From NCBI RefSeq assembly GCF_013299185.1, contig NZ_JAAFKG010000018.1:38597-102596 (forward strand): a stretch of 64,000 nucleotides of DNA, in the 5' to 3' direction. The notes under the pieces were generated by a model, which saw only the letters and a program-made list of their open reading frames with translations, was not told the DNA's origin and did no database searches. The DNA comes from Microcoleus sp. bin48.metabat.b7b8b9.023. Its GTDB lineage: Bacteria > Cyanobacteriota > Cyanobacteriia > Cyanobacteriales > Microcoleaceae. The translations under genes and the position numbers were made by a program. The stretch's first letter is position 1. Each line of letters starts with the position of its first letter. Below are positions 10,546 through 18,203 of this stretch, piece by piece.

Positions 10546-12003
10546 CTAACGCGGTGCTATCCGTTGCAGTTGTTTAGCTTGTTCTAAAATTTTCTCGAAG
10601 TCTTCTTCGCTCAACCGCTGGATGTAGTTGATTTTGAACTCTTCTAGGAAGTCGCACAATAGCAATTGTATTTCTTGCCAGGTTTGCTGCTGTTGCAGTT
10701 CGGCCCCTAAAGCTTGCCCGAAATGTTGGACTAGCTGGCTTGATAGTTTGGTACCTACGGGGTCTTCGCTGGCGATTTTAAAGGCTTCGTAGGCATCTTG
10801 GGGGCCGAGGGTGACTAATTTCGAGAGTTCTGCAACTAATTGCTCTGCTAGCTGTGCGGGGAGGTTTCCCAGTCCGGGTACTTGCTTCCATCCTTGATAG
10901 AGAGGGGATTGTTTGAGAAATAATTCTATGTTGTAGCGGAGGAGGGCTTCTAAGTCGGGTTGGAGTTGGGGCAGGACTTTGTAGACGGTGATTTGGACGA
11001 GATGGGTGGCGATCGCTTCTATTTCATTGATATTGTTGATATCTAGATAGCGTTGTTTTTGCGATTTAAATAGTTGACGGGCTAGTTCGCCTGTGGTAAT
11101 TGATTGTTGCATCTGGTTGATCAGCTGAATTACTACTACTTCGGTCAATTCTTGGGCGAAGTTGGCGACGAAACCCCGGCTGATTTGGGTGCGTATGGGT
11201 TGGAGGTCGGGCATTTTGGCTTGGTGGATGCGAATTGTGACGGGTAATACTCGCAACAGGCGCCAGAAGGGAAGGAACAGAAAGATGTCGTACCACCGCC
11301 AGAGCATGGCTGCTCGCCAACTGACACTGCGGTGGCGGCGGCTGATGAAGTAGGTGCGGGCTAGAAATTCGATCGCGAATATGGCAATAAATGGCAGGTC
11401 GATTTGCCAGAAGTTGTCTGTAAATTCCCCATTTTCACCGATCGTGCGGTAATAGTTGGTGGCGATTAACGGCTTGATTTTGGCGTCAAACCAAGTGATT
11501 TCTTGTTGCCAGCCTTTTTTGTTTAAATACTCTTGGCTCCAGAATGTTTTGAATGATTGTTTGGCTGATTGCTGCGGATTCGGCGTGCGATCGCGCATCC
11601 GGTCTTTAATTTTTTCTAAGGTGCCACTTTTTGATGCTAATCGAAACGGATCTTCGTCGATCGTGTTCGCGCTCAGAGTGTTTATTTCTTCCAATTTGGC
11701 TGCTACTTGAGGAGAGGACAAGCCTGTTTGCACTACTTGATTTTTTAATTCTGCTAAGGTTTCTAGATATTTCTGGGTGTCTCGGTGGGGTTTAATTCCT
11801 TTGAATGGGTCGTATATTTGGGTGAGAACCGGTAGTTGCCGGAAGTAGAAATCTCGGGAGGTAACATAAGTCATATCAAATAATACTAGGCTTAAATTTC
11901 CTAGTGCGACCAGTGCAATGAACCGCTCGAACCAGGGTACTTTCGGTGATTCTTTGCGGGAGTCTTGAGTTTGAGATGGCTGTAGTTTTGGTGTCACTGG
12001 CAT
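10546..12003 (-). CDS. Conserved membrane protein of unknown function, 485 aa
   Basis: A protein with an ATG start and hydrophobic segments near residues 24-42 (FIALVALGNLSLVLFDM) and 195-255. The second region includes IDLPFIAIFAIEFLARTYF and, after a basic RRHRSVSW turn, WYDIFLFLPFWRLLRVL. Its arrangement of a helix, an Arg-rich loop and another helix recalls voltage-sensor or ion-channel proteins, but I see no pore signature. The C-terminal 200 residues are soluble, helical and rich in Gln/Leu. I do not recognise a named family. It probably stands alone between repeat-rich gaps. Confidence 0.75.
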   Translation of the reverse strand: MPVTPKLQPSQTQDSRKESPKVPWFERFIALVALGNLSLVLFDMTYVTSRDFYFRQLPVLTQIYDPFKGIKPHRDTQKYLETLAELKNQVVQTGLSSPQVAAKLEEINTLSANTIDEDPFRLASKSGTLEKIKDRMRDRTPNPQQSAKQSFKTFWSQEYLNKKGWQQEITWFDAKIKPLIATNYYRTIGENGEFTDNFWQIDLPFIAIFAIEFLARTYFISRRHRSVSWRAAMLWRWYDIFLFLPFWRLLRVLPVTIRIHQAKMPDLQPIRTQISRGFVANFAQELTEVVVIQLINQMQQSITTGELARQLFKSQKQRYLDINNINEIEAIATHLVQITVYKVLPQLQPDLEALLRYNIELFLKQSPLYQGWKQVPGLGNLPAQLAEQLVAELSKLVTLGPQDAYEAFKIASEDPVGTKLSSQLVQHFGQALGAELQQQQTWQEIQLLLCDFLEEFKINYIQRLSEEDFEKILEQAKQLQRIAPR

Positions 12004-12676
12004 TTCCTAAATAAGTAGACGGAGCGAAATAAATGTAACTGGTAATAGCTGGAAAAAAGGAAACAGCTTAAACTGGCTAACTGTCGGGTTGCGATCGGAT
12101 TGCGATCGAGTAAGCTAGTATTTATTTGAACCAGGGGAAAGTTGGGTAGTTTGGGATTGTTGATTTTGCCGGGTTGAGTAAAATTTTATACTTGTAAAAT
12201 ATTAAGGTCGATCGAACTTAACGGTAGCTGCTGCTCCCGTTAGTTTGGTTCTCTCTGGCAATAAAATTATATCTCAGGCAGAATCCTAAGTTGTTTTTCG
12301 GCGTTGCAGAGCTAACTGGGCTGGTAATAAATTACTATTTTTGTTTAATCTGCTGGCTGTTTGAGGGCTAAATCAAATCTCTTGCGTCGATCGCAGTTTA
12401 AGGTTAGATTTGGACTTCGAGTTTGAGGTCAAACCCTCAAGAGAGGTATACTTGCTCAGGGGCAGTCTGCCGAGGGCGCTTCCGAGCAAGTGCGAGGGTT
12501 CTGCAACCTCCCTAAGGTTCGGGATCTCGCTTGCACAAAAACCAGCTAGCGATCGGACTCTTGAATAAAATAACCGAAGATCGAGCCCGCCGGGCCCGAA
12601 AGCTTCAGACACGGGTTCAAGTCGGCAGCGGTTTCAAGCGCCTTGAATATTTATTGACATCTCGAAGTGCAATATA
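12004..12676. other. Gene-free stretch with strongly structured segment
   Basis: No gene is evident. From about 12450 to 12650 the sequence can fold extensively: GCAAG-GCGAG (near 12495) pairs with CTCGCTTGC (near 12527), an inner GGTT...AACC stem forms, a GCCCGCCGGGC hairpin follows, and TTCAAGCGCCTTGAA forms a small palindrome at 12639-12653. This lies just before the tnpB fragment and could be the end of an IS or a TnpB-associated guide-RNA scaffold. That is a guess. Confidence 0.4.
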
Positions 12677-12691
12677 TTGAGAATCAAAAAA

Positions 12692-13171
12692 ATGTCTAGT
12701 TATGGCTGCCAGCAAAACTTAATTAGTTCCGATTCTCATCTGAGAGCGATTTTAGAGTTTGTATGTGGTGAGTCAAACAAGCTAGCAAATTGTGCCATTT
12801 ACTATGGACGACAGTTATATTTCAAGACTAGGAAGATTCCCGGAAAATACGATTTCCATAAAATGTTCAAGTCAAACTTGCATTTTAAAGCTCTGTACTC
12901 TCATGTCGCACAGCAAACTCTAACCAACGTCGCCGAATCTTTTAGTTCATACATTGGACTGCTGAAACGAATTGGATCTGGAACGGTAACGCAACATCCA
13001 AGATTGCCGGGATACAGAAAAGACTCTCTTAAATTGGTCACATTCTCCAAGGCTGATGTCAAATTAAAAAATGGAATGCTGCGCTTCCCATTGGGAAGTA
13101 AAGTCAAGCTTTGGTTAGGAATTAGTGAGTTATTTCTGCCCCTGAGTATAATTTTGTTCGCATTTTGTTAA
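12692..13171 (+). pseudogene. tnpB: TnpB N-terminal fragment
   Basis: The first 140 residues match the N-terminal domain of IS1341-type TnpB proteins: MSSYGCQQNLISSDSHLRA, LEFVCGESNKLANCAIYYGR, then HVAQQTLTNVAESFSSYIGL and HPRLPGYRKDS. The sequence then stops matching after KVKLWLGI and ends in an unrelated hydrophobic tail. The RuvC domain and zinc ribbon are missing. The fragment stops three bases before the ATG of the kinase-GUN4 gene, so a deletion has probably joined an old insertion element to the kinase's upstream region. It cannot be a working nuclease. An earlier TTG at 12677 would add five residues. Confidence 0.85.
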
Positions 13172-13174
13172 TAT

Positions 13175-14674
13175 ATGACATACTGCCTTAATCTCGATTG
13201 CCCAAAAGACAAGCGTCAGAACCCACCAGGCACAAAGTATTGTCTTAATTGTGGTTCCAAGCTGTTGCTAAAAGACCTTTATGCAGCAACCGAACCGCTG
13301 CGCGACGGAGGATTTGGCAGGACTTTTCGAGCTGTCAATCATGGAAAATTTGAGGAACTTTGCGTTATCAAACAGTTGTCGCCACCGCAGGAATTTCAGC
13401 GGAAGCCGGCTCATTTTAAAAAATATGTCCGACTGTTTGAACAAGAGGCAAGAAGGCTTTACGAACTGAAGCACCCACAAATTCCTCAGCTAATTTCTTA
13501 TTTTGAGGAAGATGGTCGATTGTATTTGGTGCAAGAGTTTATTGATGGGAATAATTTAAAGGATGAGTTAGAAAAGTACGGTGCTTATAGCGAACTTAAA
13601 ATTAGGGAACTGTTATTAGATTTGTTGCCTTTGCTGAATTTTGTTCACGAGCGCAATGTAATTCACCGGGATATTAAGCCTGAGAATGTGATCCGCCGCA
13701 ATCGCGATCGCAAGTTGGTGCTGATAGATTTTGGGGTTTCCAAACAGGTAGTAACTGATGCTCCAACCAAAACGGGGACGAAGTTGGGAACTCCCGGTTA
13801 TGCGGCGCTAGAACAGCGGCACGGTAGGGCTGTTCCTGCTAGCGACCTTTATAGTTTGGGGGTGACTTGCATTCGCTTGCTGACTTCTGTGATGCCTTAT
13901 TTGGATATCTACGGGGACATTCACGATGACCTTTACGACCCGCTCGAAGGTCGCTGGCTTTGGAGGGAGGCTTTGCCGAAAGGAACAAAAATTAGCCAGG
14001 ATCTAGGTCAGATTTTGGATAAGTTGATTCAGGAATATGTGAAAGACCGCTACAAGTCTTCTCTGGAAGTTTTTGAGATTTTAAAACCTGCTGCTGTTGT
14101 TGTTCCACCAGATTCTAAGTTGCAGCAGGCAACTGTTCTTAGTGCTTCTTTGCCGACTCAACCTGTGACTAAAAATCCGATTGTTTCTGTGAATTTAGAG
14201 TCGGAAAAAGGGATTGATTATTCTCAGTTGGAAAGGCTGCTGGCTGCTAAAAATTGGCGTGGTGCTGATGAGGAAACTTCTGTGAAAATGCTGGAAGTGA
14301 TGCAGCAAGTTTCGAGGGGTTATTTGAGTGAGGAAGATATTAGGAAGTTTCCCGCTAAGGATTTGCAGACGATTGACCAACTTTGGGTGCGACACAGTCA
14401 CCGGAGGTTCGGTTTTTCTGTACAAAAGGGTTTTTGGGTCAAGTCGGGGGGAAAGGCTGGTGTTTATGATGCTGATGTTTGGGAGAAGTTTGGCGATCGA
14501 GTGGGCTGGCGAGTTAACGGTCAGTGGGTATACTATTCTGAACTGAATTTTAGTTCTAAGGCAATGCCTGGACATTTGCCGGGAGGGACTGTTTTTGGGT
14601 GGGAAGGTGGGGTTTTGTGTGGTGTTTTGGGCTTGGGTGGGATCTGGTTTCTGCTGTCGCGGCGAGATTTGTAG
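13175..14674 (+). CDS. Ser/Thr protein kinase with GUN4 domain
   Basis: A signalling kinase joined to a GUN4 domain, the fold that binds Mg-porphyrins in chlorophyll synthesis. Residues 4-28 form a zinc ribbon (CLNLDCPKD...YCLNCG). The kinase domain (about 35-300) keeps the Gly loop GGFGRTF, Lys in CVIKQL, HRDIKPEN and DFG in LIDFGVSK, so it should be active. GUN4 covers about 345-470, with GIDYSQLERLLAAKNWRGAD and FPAKDLQTIDQLW. The protein ends in a Gly/Leu-rich hydrophobic helix, probably a membrane anchor. The kinase-GUN4 fusion is known in filamentous cyanobacteria; the ligand sensed is not established. The tnpB fragment directly upstream may have replaced its native promoter. Confidence 0.93.
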   Translation: MTYCLNLDCPKDKRQNPPGTKYCLNCGSKLLLKDLYAATEPLRDGGFGRTFRAVNHGKFEELCVIKQLSPPQEFQRKPAHFKKYVRLFEQEARRLYELKHPQIPQLISYFEEDGRLYLVQEFIDGNNLKDELEKYGAYSELKIRELLLDLLPLLNFVHERNVIHRDIKPENVIRRNRDRKLVLIDFGVSKQVVTDAPTKTGTKLGTPGYAALEQRHGRAVPASDLYSLGVTCIRLLTSVMPYLDIYGDIHDDLYDPLEGRWLWREALPKGTKISQDLGQILDKLIQEYVKDRYKSSLEVFEILKPAAVVVPPDSKLQQATVLSASLPTQPVTKNPIVSVNLESEKGIDYSQLERLLAAKNWRGADEETSVKMLEVMQQVSRGYLSEEDIRKFPAKDLQTIDQLWVRHSHRRFGFSVQKGFWVKSGGKAGVYDADVWEKFGDRVGWRVNGQWVYYSELNFSSKAMPGHLPGGTVFGWEGGVLCGVLGLGGIWFLLSRRDL

Positions 14675-15078
14675 TCATTAGTCATTAGTCATTAGTCATT
14701 AGTTAGTAGTGATTGGTTATTGGTTATTGGTGGTTTGTTATTTTTAATTCTCGATTCTCAATTCTCTATTGCCTATTACCATAAATGAGGTGTTATGTAT
14801 GAATTTTATAAAAAAAAGAGAAAAAGTAAGATATAGCCTTTGTCAAAAAGATGAGGTATGACTGACAGCTTATATCACCACTAAACTAATAAACTAAGAA
14901 GGGCTCGCATCCCAACAACATACCTCATCTTTCTGAGAACTGTTGTATAATCACAAACTATTTTTTTGTGATATGTTTTGAGTGAAGGGCAAGTTTATCA
15001 AGCTACAGACCAGTCCCGAGCCGTAGAAAAGTATGAGGACGGGCTTTAGCTCCAATTTACTAAGGAGATTTCTTTACT
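14675..15078. other. Intergenic region with TCATTAG repeats and inverted repeats
   Basis: Four AGTCATT heptamers lie at 14674-14703. A 14-base inverted repeat, AAAGATGAGGTATG at 14847-14860 and its complement near 14920-14933, encloses about 60 bp. Another inverted repeat, ATCACAAA/TTTGTGAT, follows at about 14950-14973 and overlaps a TATAAT at 14945-14950. The TATAAT could be the -10 box of the small gene downstream; the hairpins could be a small RNA or leader. Confidence 0.45.
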
Positions 15079-15258
15079 ATGTTGCAAGAAAAACGTCTCA
15101 AGCCGTGGACTGTAGTTCGATCGCTTCCGAATGTGGAAAAGGTGGTTGTGGGTCAGTTTCGTAGTTGGTCTGATGCAGACGGTCACTTGCAAATTCTGAA
15201 GCGGATGGTTCCTGCCGATCGGTTAACTGTTGTGTTCGATCCGGTAGTTCCAGCGTGA
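15079..15258 (+). CDS. Small conserved-looking protein, 59 aa
   Basis: A 59-residue basic protein with an ATG start and a strong AAGGAG seven to eight bases upstream. Segments WTVVRSLPNVEKVVVGQFRS and DGHLQILKRM followed by LTVVFDP suggest a small alpha/beta fold with no membrane helix. A hairpin terminator follows 28 bases after the stop, so it is likely transcribed alone. I do not recognise a named family. The strong ribosome binding site and terminator make it convincing as a real gene. Confidence 0.7.
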   Translation: MLQEKRLKPWTVVRSLPNVEKVVVGQFRSWSDADGHLQILKRMVPADRLTVVFDPVVPA

Positions 15259-15285
15259 TGTCGCTGCTAAATTGATCGGCGTGCT

Positions 15286-15321
15286 GCGATCGCCCGATCT
15301 GTGCGATCGCCTCTTTTTTTT
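15286..15321 (+). terminator. Terminator built from two HIP1 octamers
   Basis: GCGATCGC at 15286-15293 and again at 15303-15310 form the two arms of a stem with a loop of about nine bases, followed by CTC and eight T. It ends transcription of the 59-residue gene. Confidence 0.7.
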
Positions 15322-15360
15322 ACATAAAAATTTACATAAAAATTTACAGAAAATATTACA

Positions 15361-15394
15361 TAAAAATTGCGATCGCACGCGCGGGCGATCGCAA
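15361..15394 (-). terminator. Second HIP1-stem terminator, opposite strand
   Basis: On the minus strand TTGCGATCGC pairs with GCGATCGCAA across a short GC-rich loop and is followed by five T. It lies just past the stop of the CobO-like gene. Between the two terminators, 15320-15366 holds repeated ACATAAAAATTT-like units. Confidence 0.7.
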
Positions 15395-15409
15395 CTAAAA
15401 TCATTGTCG

Positions 15410-15937
15410 TTAACTGCGACGAATTTCAGTAACTTGGTCGGCAACATCCAAAATTGCTGGCGGCATCGAAGGCCCAGTCAAAATAATATCCAAATCGTGG
15501 GGCTTGCTGTCAATCAATTCGAGCACTTCTGTCTCCCGAATCAAACCTAAATTCACCGCCAAACTCAACTCGTCGAGAATAACTAAGGCGTAACTACCGG
15601 AGAGCACCGCATTTTGAACGTACTCCCACAATTGTGCGATCGATCGCGTTTCGATCTCATCTAAATCGGCATTCTCAATGCAGCGGGGCAAATCGCACCG
15701 CACCCAATCTAAATTTTGCCCGAGTCGCACGGGATGTTGATGCCCTTGATTGATTCCCCCTTTGAGGAACTGCACCGCCAACACCGGAGATCCCTGTCCT
15801 GCAATTCTCAGGGCTTGAGCCATAACATTTGTAAAAAAGCAGCGGTGCGGGCCTGTAAAAACTTGCACCAGCCCTTTAACTGTGTAGGGCAAGCTGTGGG
15901 TCAAATTGAGTTTAGGGGTTTGTAACTGAGCAACCAT
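15410..15937 (-). CDS. CobO/CobA-like P-loop protein with degenerate P-loop
   Basis: This 175-residue protein aligns by eye with the ATP:corrinoid adenosyltransferase (CobO/BtuR) family, which puts the adenosyl group on vitamin B12. Shared features are MAQALRIAGQG, VLAVQFLKGG, the Walker-B-like ALVILDELSLAVNLGLI and the C-terminal DIILTGPSMPPAILDVADQ. The usual GKGKGKT P-loop is replaced by FTGPHRCFFT, which lacks the Lys and Thr that hold ATP phosphate. I believe cyanobacteria carry such a CobO paralogue labelled simply 'P-loop NTPase family'. It is therefore doubtful as an enzyme. It converges on the 59-residue gene. Confidence 0.75.
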   Translation of the reverse strand: MVAQLQTPKLNLTHSLPYTVKGLVQVFTGPHRCFFTNVMAQALRIAGQGSPVLAVQFLKGGINQGHQHPVRLGQNLDWVRCDLPRCIENADLDEIETRSIAQLWEYVQNAVLSGSYALVILDELSLAVNLGLIRETEVLELIDSKPHDLDIILTGPSMPPAILDVADQVTEIRRS

Positions 15938-16291
15938 AGGGCAATATTTAATTAGTAACTAAGTCTTGACTGCTGCTCCGAGCTGCACGTGGCTGGAGCC
16001 TGCTTAACAATATATAGTGTACTTGGCCGATCGCAGATCCGATCGAACGCTAGATATACAAATTGTCAAAAGCTCGCGGCAGTAGCATTCGGAGCCGTCA
16101 ATTAGATTTTGAACTCAAGCAAGCACTTGTGCAGAAGCCTGCTTTTTTAGCGAAATATAGCAGGGAAGCCGACAGTTATGAAGTTATAGATCCAAAAACC
16201 CGGGCGATGAGAGTCTTGGTGGCTCCAGGACTGTCAATAAAACGTACAGATCGCATAGAATTTGAATGTCGTGGCACTAGGAGCAGGCACT

Positions 16292-16843
16292 GTGAGATTG
16301 GTGATTCTGGGAGGGCCAGGAGCGGGAAAGGGAACTCAAGCACAACATTTGTGCACCAATTTGAGCATTCCTTTGCTGGCAGTTGGGGACATTCTGCGTG
16401 CGGAAATCGCAGGTGAGACAGACTTGGGCAAGTTGGCCGTGTCTTATGTGGAAAAAGGCGAGTTAGTTCCCGATGAAATTTTGATTCGATTTATCGGCCG
16501 TCGGCTGCTGCTGTGGGATGTTTTTAATGGCTGGGTGTTGGAGGGATATCCGCGAACGGCTTTTCAAGCTGAGGAATTGGATTTTTTGTTAGACGATTTG
16601 GCGCAGGAGCTAGATTGGGCGGTTTGGTTGAAAGTGCCTACTGAGGTGTTGCTGAGTCGATCGATCGAACGCGATCGATCGGACGATGAGCCGGAAATTT
16701 TGCAGCGCCGGCTCGATTTGTACGAGGAACGCACTATTCCGATTTTAGAGTATTACGAACATCGGAACAAGCTGTTAACTATCAATGGCGATCGATCTCC
16801 CGAAGAAGTGCAGCAGGATATTCTTAAAATGGTTAATAGTTAG
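16292..16843 (+). CDS. adk: Adenylate kinase
   Basis: Adenylate kinase converts ATP and AMP into two ADP. A GTG at 16292 gives MRLVILGGPGAGKGTQAQ and a protein of 183 residues, the short form without the LID insertion; an in-frame TTG at 16262 would add ten residues. The P-loop is GGPGAGKGT, the AMP-binding segment is GDILRAE, and EGYPRTAFQAEELD stands in for the usual DGFPRT. Arg-containing RSDDEPEILQRRLDLYEE follows. The DNA upstream (16063-16290) has another open frame with protein-like composition that I could not identify. Downstream is a repeat-rich gap. Confidence 0.92.
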   Translation: MRLVILGGPGAGKGTQAQHLCTNLSIPLLAVGDILRAEIAGETDLGKLAVSYVEKGELVPDEILIRFIGRRLLLWDVFNGWVLEGYPRTAFQAEELDFLLDDLAQELDWAVWLKVPTEVLLSRSIERDRSDDEPEILQRRLDLYEERTIPILEYYEHRNKLLTINGDRSPEEVQQDILKMVNS

Positions 16844-17276
16844 TTGTTAGCTGTTATTTGTTATTTGTCGATCGATACCCAATGCCCAATGCTCAAGTAG
16901 TGTCAAGTTAAGACTGAAAGCCTTGATAAATCTCGTTTTTACCTGAGTCTCGGATCCCCCTAAATCCCCCTTAAGAAGGGGGACTTTGAGTAATTTCTTG
17001 TCCCCTACTTGTAGGGGCGGTGCCAAGAGTGCCCGCCCTCTTGGCTAGGGGGGATTTAAGATAAATTTCGTTTTTACCTGAGTCTAGATCCCCCTAAATC
17101 CCCCTTAAGAAGGGGGACTTTGACTGCACTCTTGTCCCCCCCTTCTTAAGGGGGAGTAGGGGGCAAGCTAAGGGGGGATCGGGGCCTAATCGTCAAACAG
17201 CAGTCTGTGACTGGGTTAGAAGTTAAATTGACACCAATTCCCAATTCCCAATTCCCCATTCCCCATTCCCCATTTT
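16844..17276. repeat. Intergenic palindromic repeats (CCCCCTAAAT family)
   Basis: Two direct copies, at about 16926-16986 and 17066-17124, share TTTTTACCTGAGTCT and then a palindrome built on CCCCCTTAAGAAGGGGG ending ACTTTGA. A third partial copy lies near 17148-17180. The palindromes can form long hairpins. No gene is seen. Confidence 0.8.
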
Positions 17277-17993
17277 ATGTCTATAAAACGTGCCGATGGC
17301 CGACTACCAAATCAACTTCGTCCGATTTGTTTCGATCGCGAATTCAACAAATTTGCTAGCGGTTCGGTGCTAGCGAAAAGCGGCGATACTCAGGTACTTT
17401 GCAGCGTTACGATTAAGCCGGGAGTGCCTAGGTTTCTGGAGAATACCGGAAAAGGTTGGCTGACGGCGGAGTACCGAATGTTACCGGGGGCTACGCCGCA
17501 GCGGCAAGAGCGGGAATTTATGAAATTATCGGGGCGCACTCAAGAGATTCAGCGGTTGATTGGCCGGAGTTTGCGATCGTGCTTGGATATGCAACTTTTG
17601 GGGGAACGGACGATTATTGTCGATGCTGATGTGTTGCAGGCAGATGCGGGGACTCGCACGACTTCTATTAATGGCGCGTTTGTGGCTGTGGCTGATGCTT
17701 TGAATAAGTTGGTGCAAAAAGGTGATTTAGGGCAGTCTCCTTTGATTCGCCAAGTAGCGGCCGTGTCTGTGGGACTTTTGGAAGGCGAGCTGTTTTTAGA
17801 TTTGAATTATCTTGAGGATGTGGCGGCGGAAATTGATTGTAATGTGGTGATGAATGGGGATTTGAATATTATTGAAATTCAGGGAACTGCGGAGGAGGGA
17901 AGTTTTAGTCGCAGTCAGTTAAATCAAATTTTGGATTTGGCAGAAACTGGGATTCAGGAGTTGTTGGAGGCGCAGCGGCAGGCTTTGGTTTAG
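17277..17993 (+). CDS. rph: Ribonuclease PH
   Basis: RNase PH is a phosphate-dependent 3'-5' exoribonuclease that trims tRNA and rRNA ends. The 238 residues match the family length. Diagnostic stretches are [52 protein letters not shown], the [16 protein letters not shown] phosphate-site region, and [39 protein letters not shown] lies near the end. The start is the ATG just after an AT-rich run of CCCCATT repeats, with no clear Shine-Dalgarno. Confidence 0.97.
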   Translation: MSIKRADGRLPNQLRPICFDREFNKFASGSVLAKSGDTQVLCSVTIKPGVPRFLENTGKGWLTAEYRMLPGATPQRQEREFMKLSGRTQEIQRLIGRSLRSCLDMQLLGERTIIVDADVLQADAGTRTTSINGAFVAVADALNKLVQKGDLGQSPLIRQVAAVSVGLLEGELFLDLNYLEDVAAEIDCNVVMNGDLNIIEIQGTAEEGSFSRSQLNQILDLAETGIQELLEAQRQALV

Positions 17994-18004
17994 TAGGAAT
18001 TACG

Positions 18005-18185
18005 CATGGGAGTCCAGAAACCGGGTTTTTTTGAGAATACTTCGTCGCAGTTGAAAGATTTGGTAAAAACCCGGTTTCTTTGGTCGGAGTGCGCGATACT
18101 AAATCTGGGCAAATTTATCTTCTTTATGACTCGGCGGTTGAAACCGCGTCTACACAAACGAAGTCCGCCTCCGCGGACTAAGAGG
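18005..18185. repeat. Two dispersed hairpin repeats (families A and B)
   Basis: Family A lies at about 18014-18082, with arms CAGAAACCGGGTTTTTT and AAAAACCCGGTTTCTTT. Family B lies at 18131-18185, with GGCGGTTGAAACCGCGTC followed by AGTCCGCCTCCGCGGACT. Both families recur elsewhere in the window: family A in nine copies, and family B again at 29741-29794. Confidence 0.85.
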
Positions 18186-18203
18186 GTATTTGTATATCTA
18201 AAA

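Noticed and set aside
16063..16416. 117-codon frame overlapping the adk start
   Set aside because: Begins at TTG without a Shine-Dalgarno and overlaps adk in another frame; the first 65 codons look somewhat protein-like, so I note it under adk but do not call a gene.
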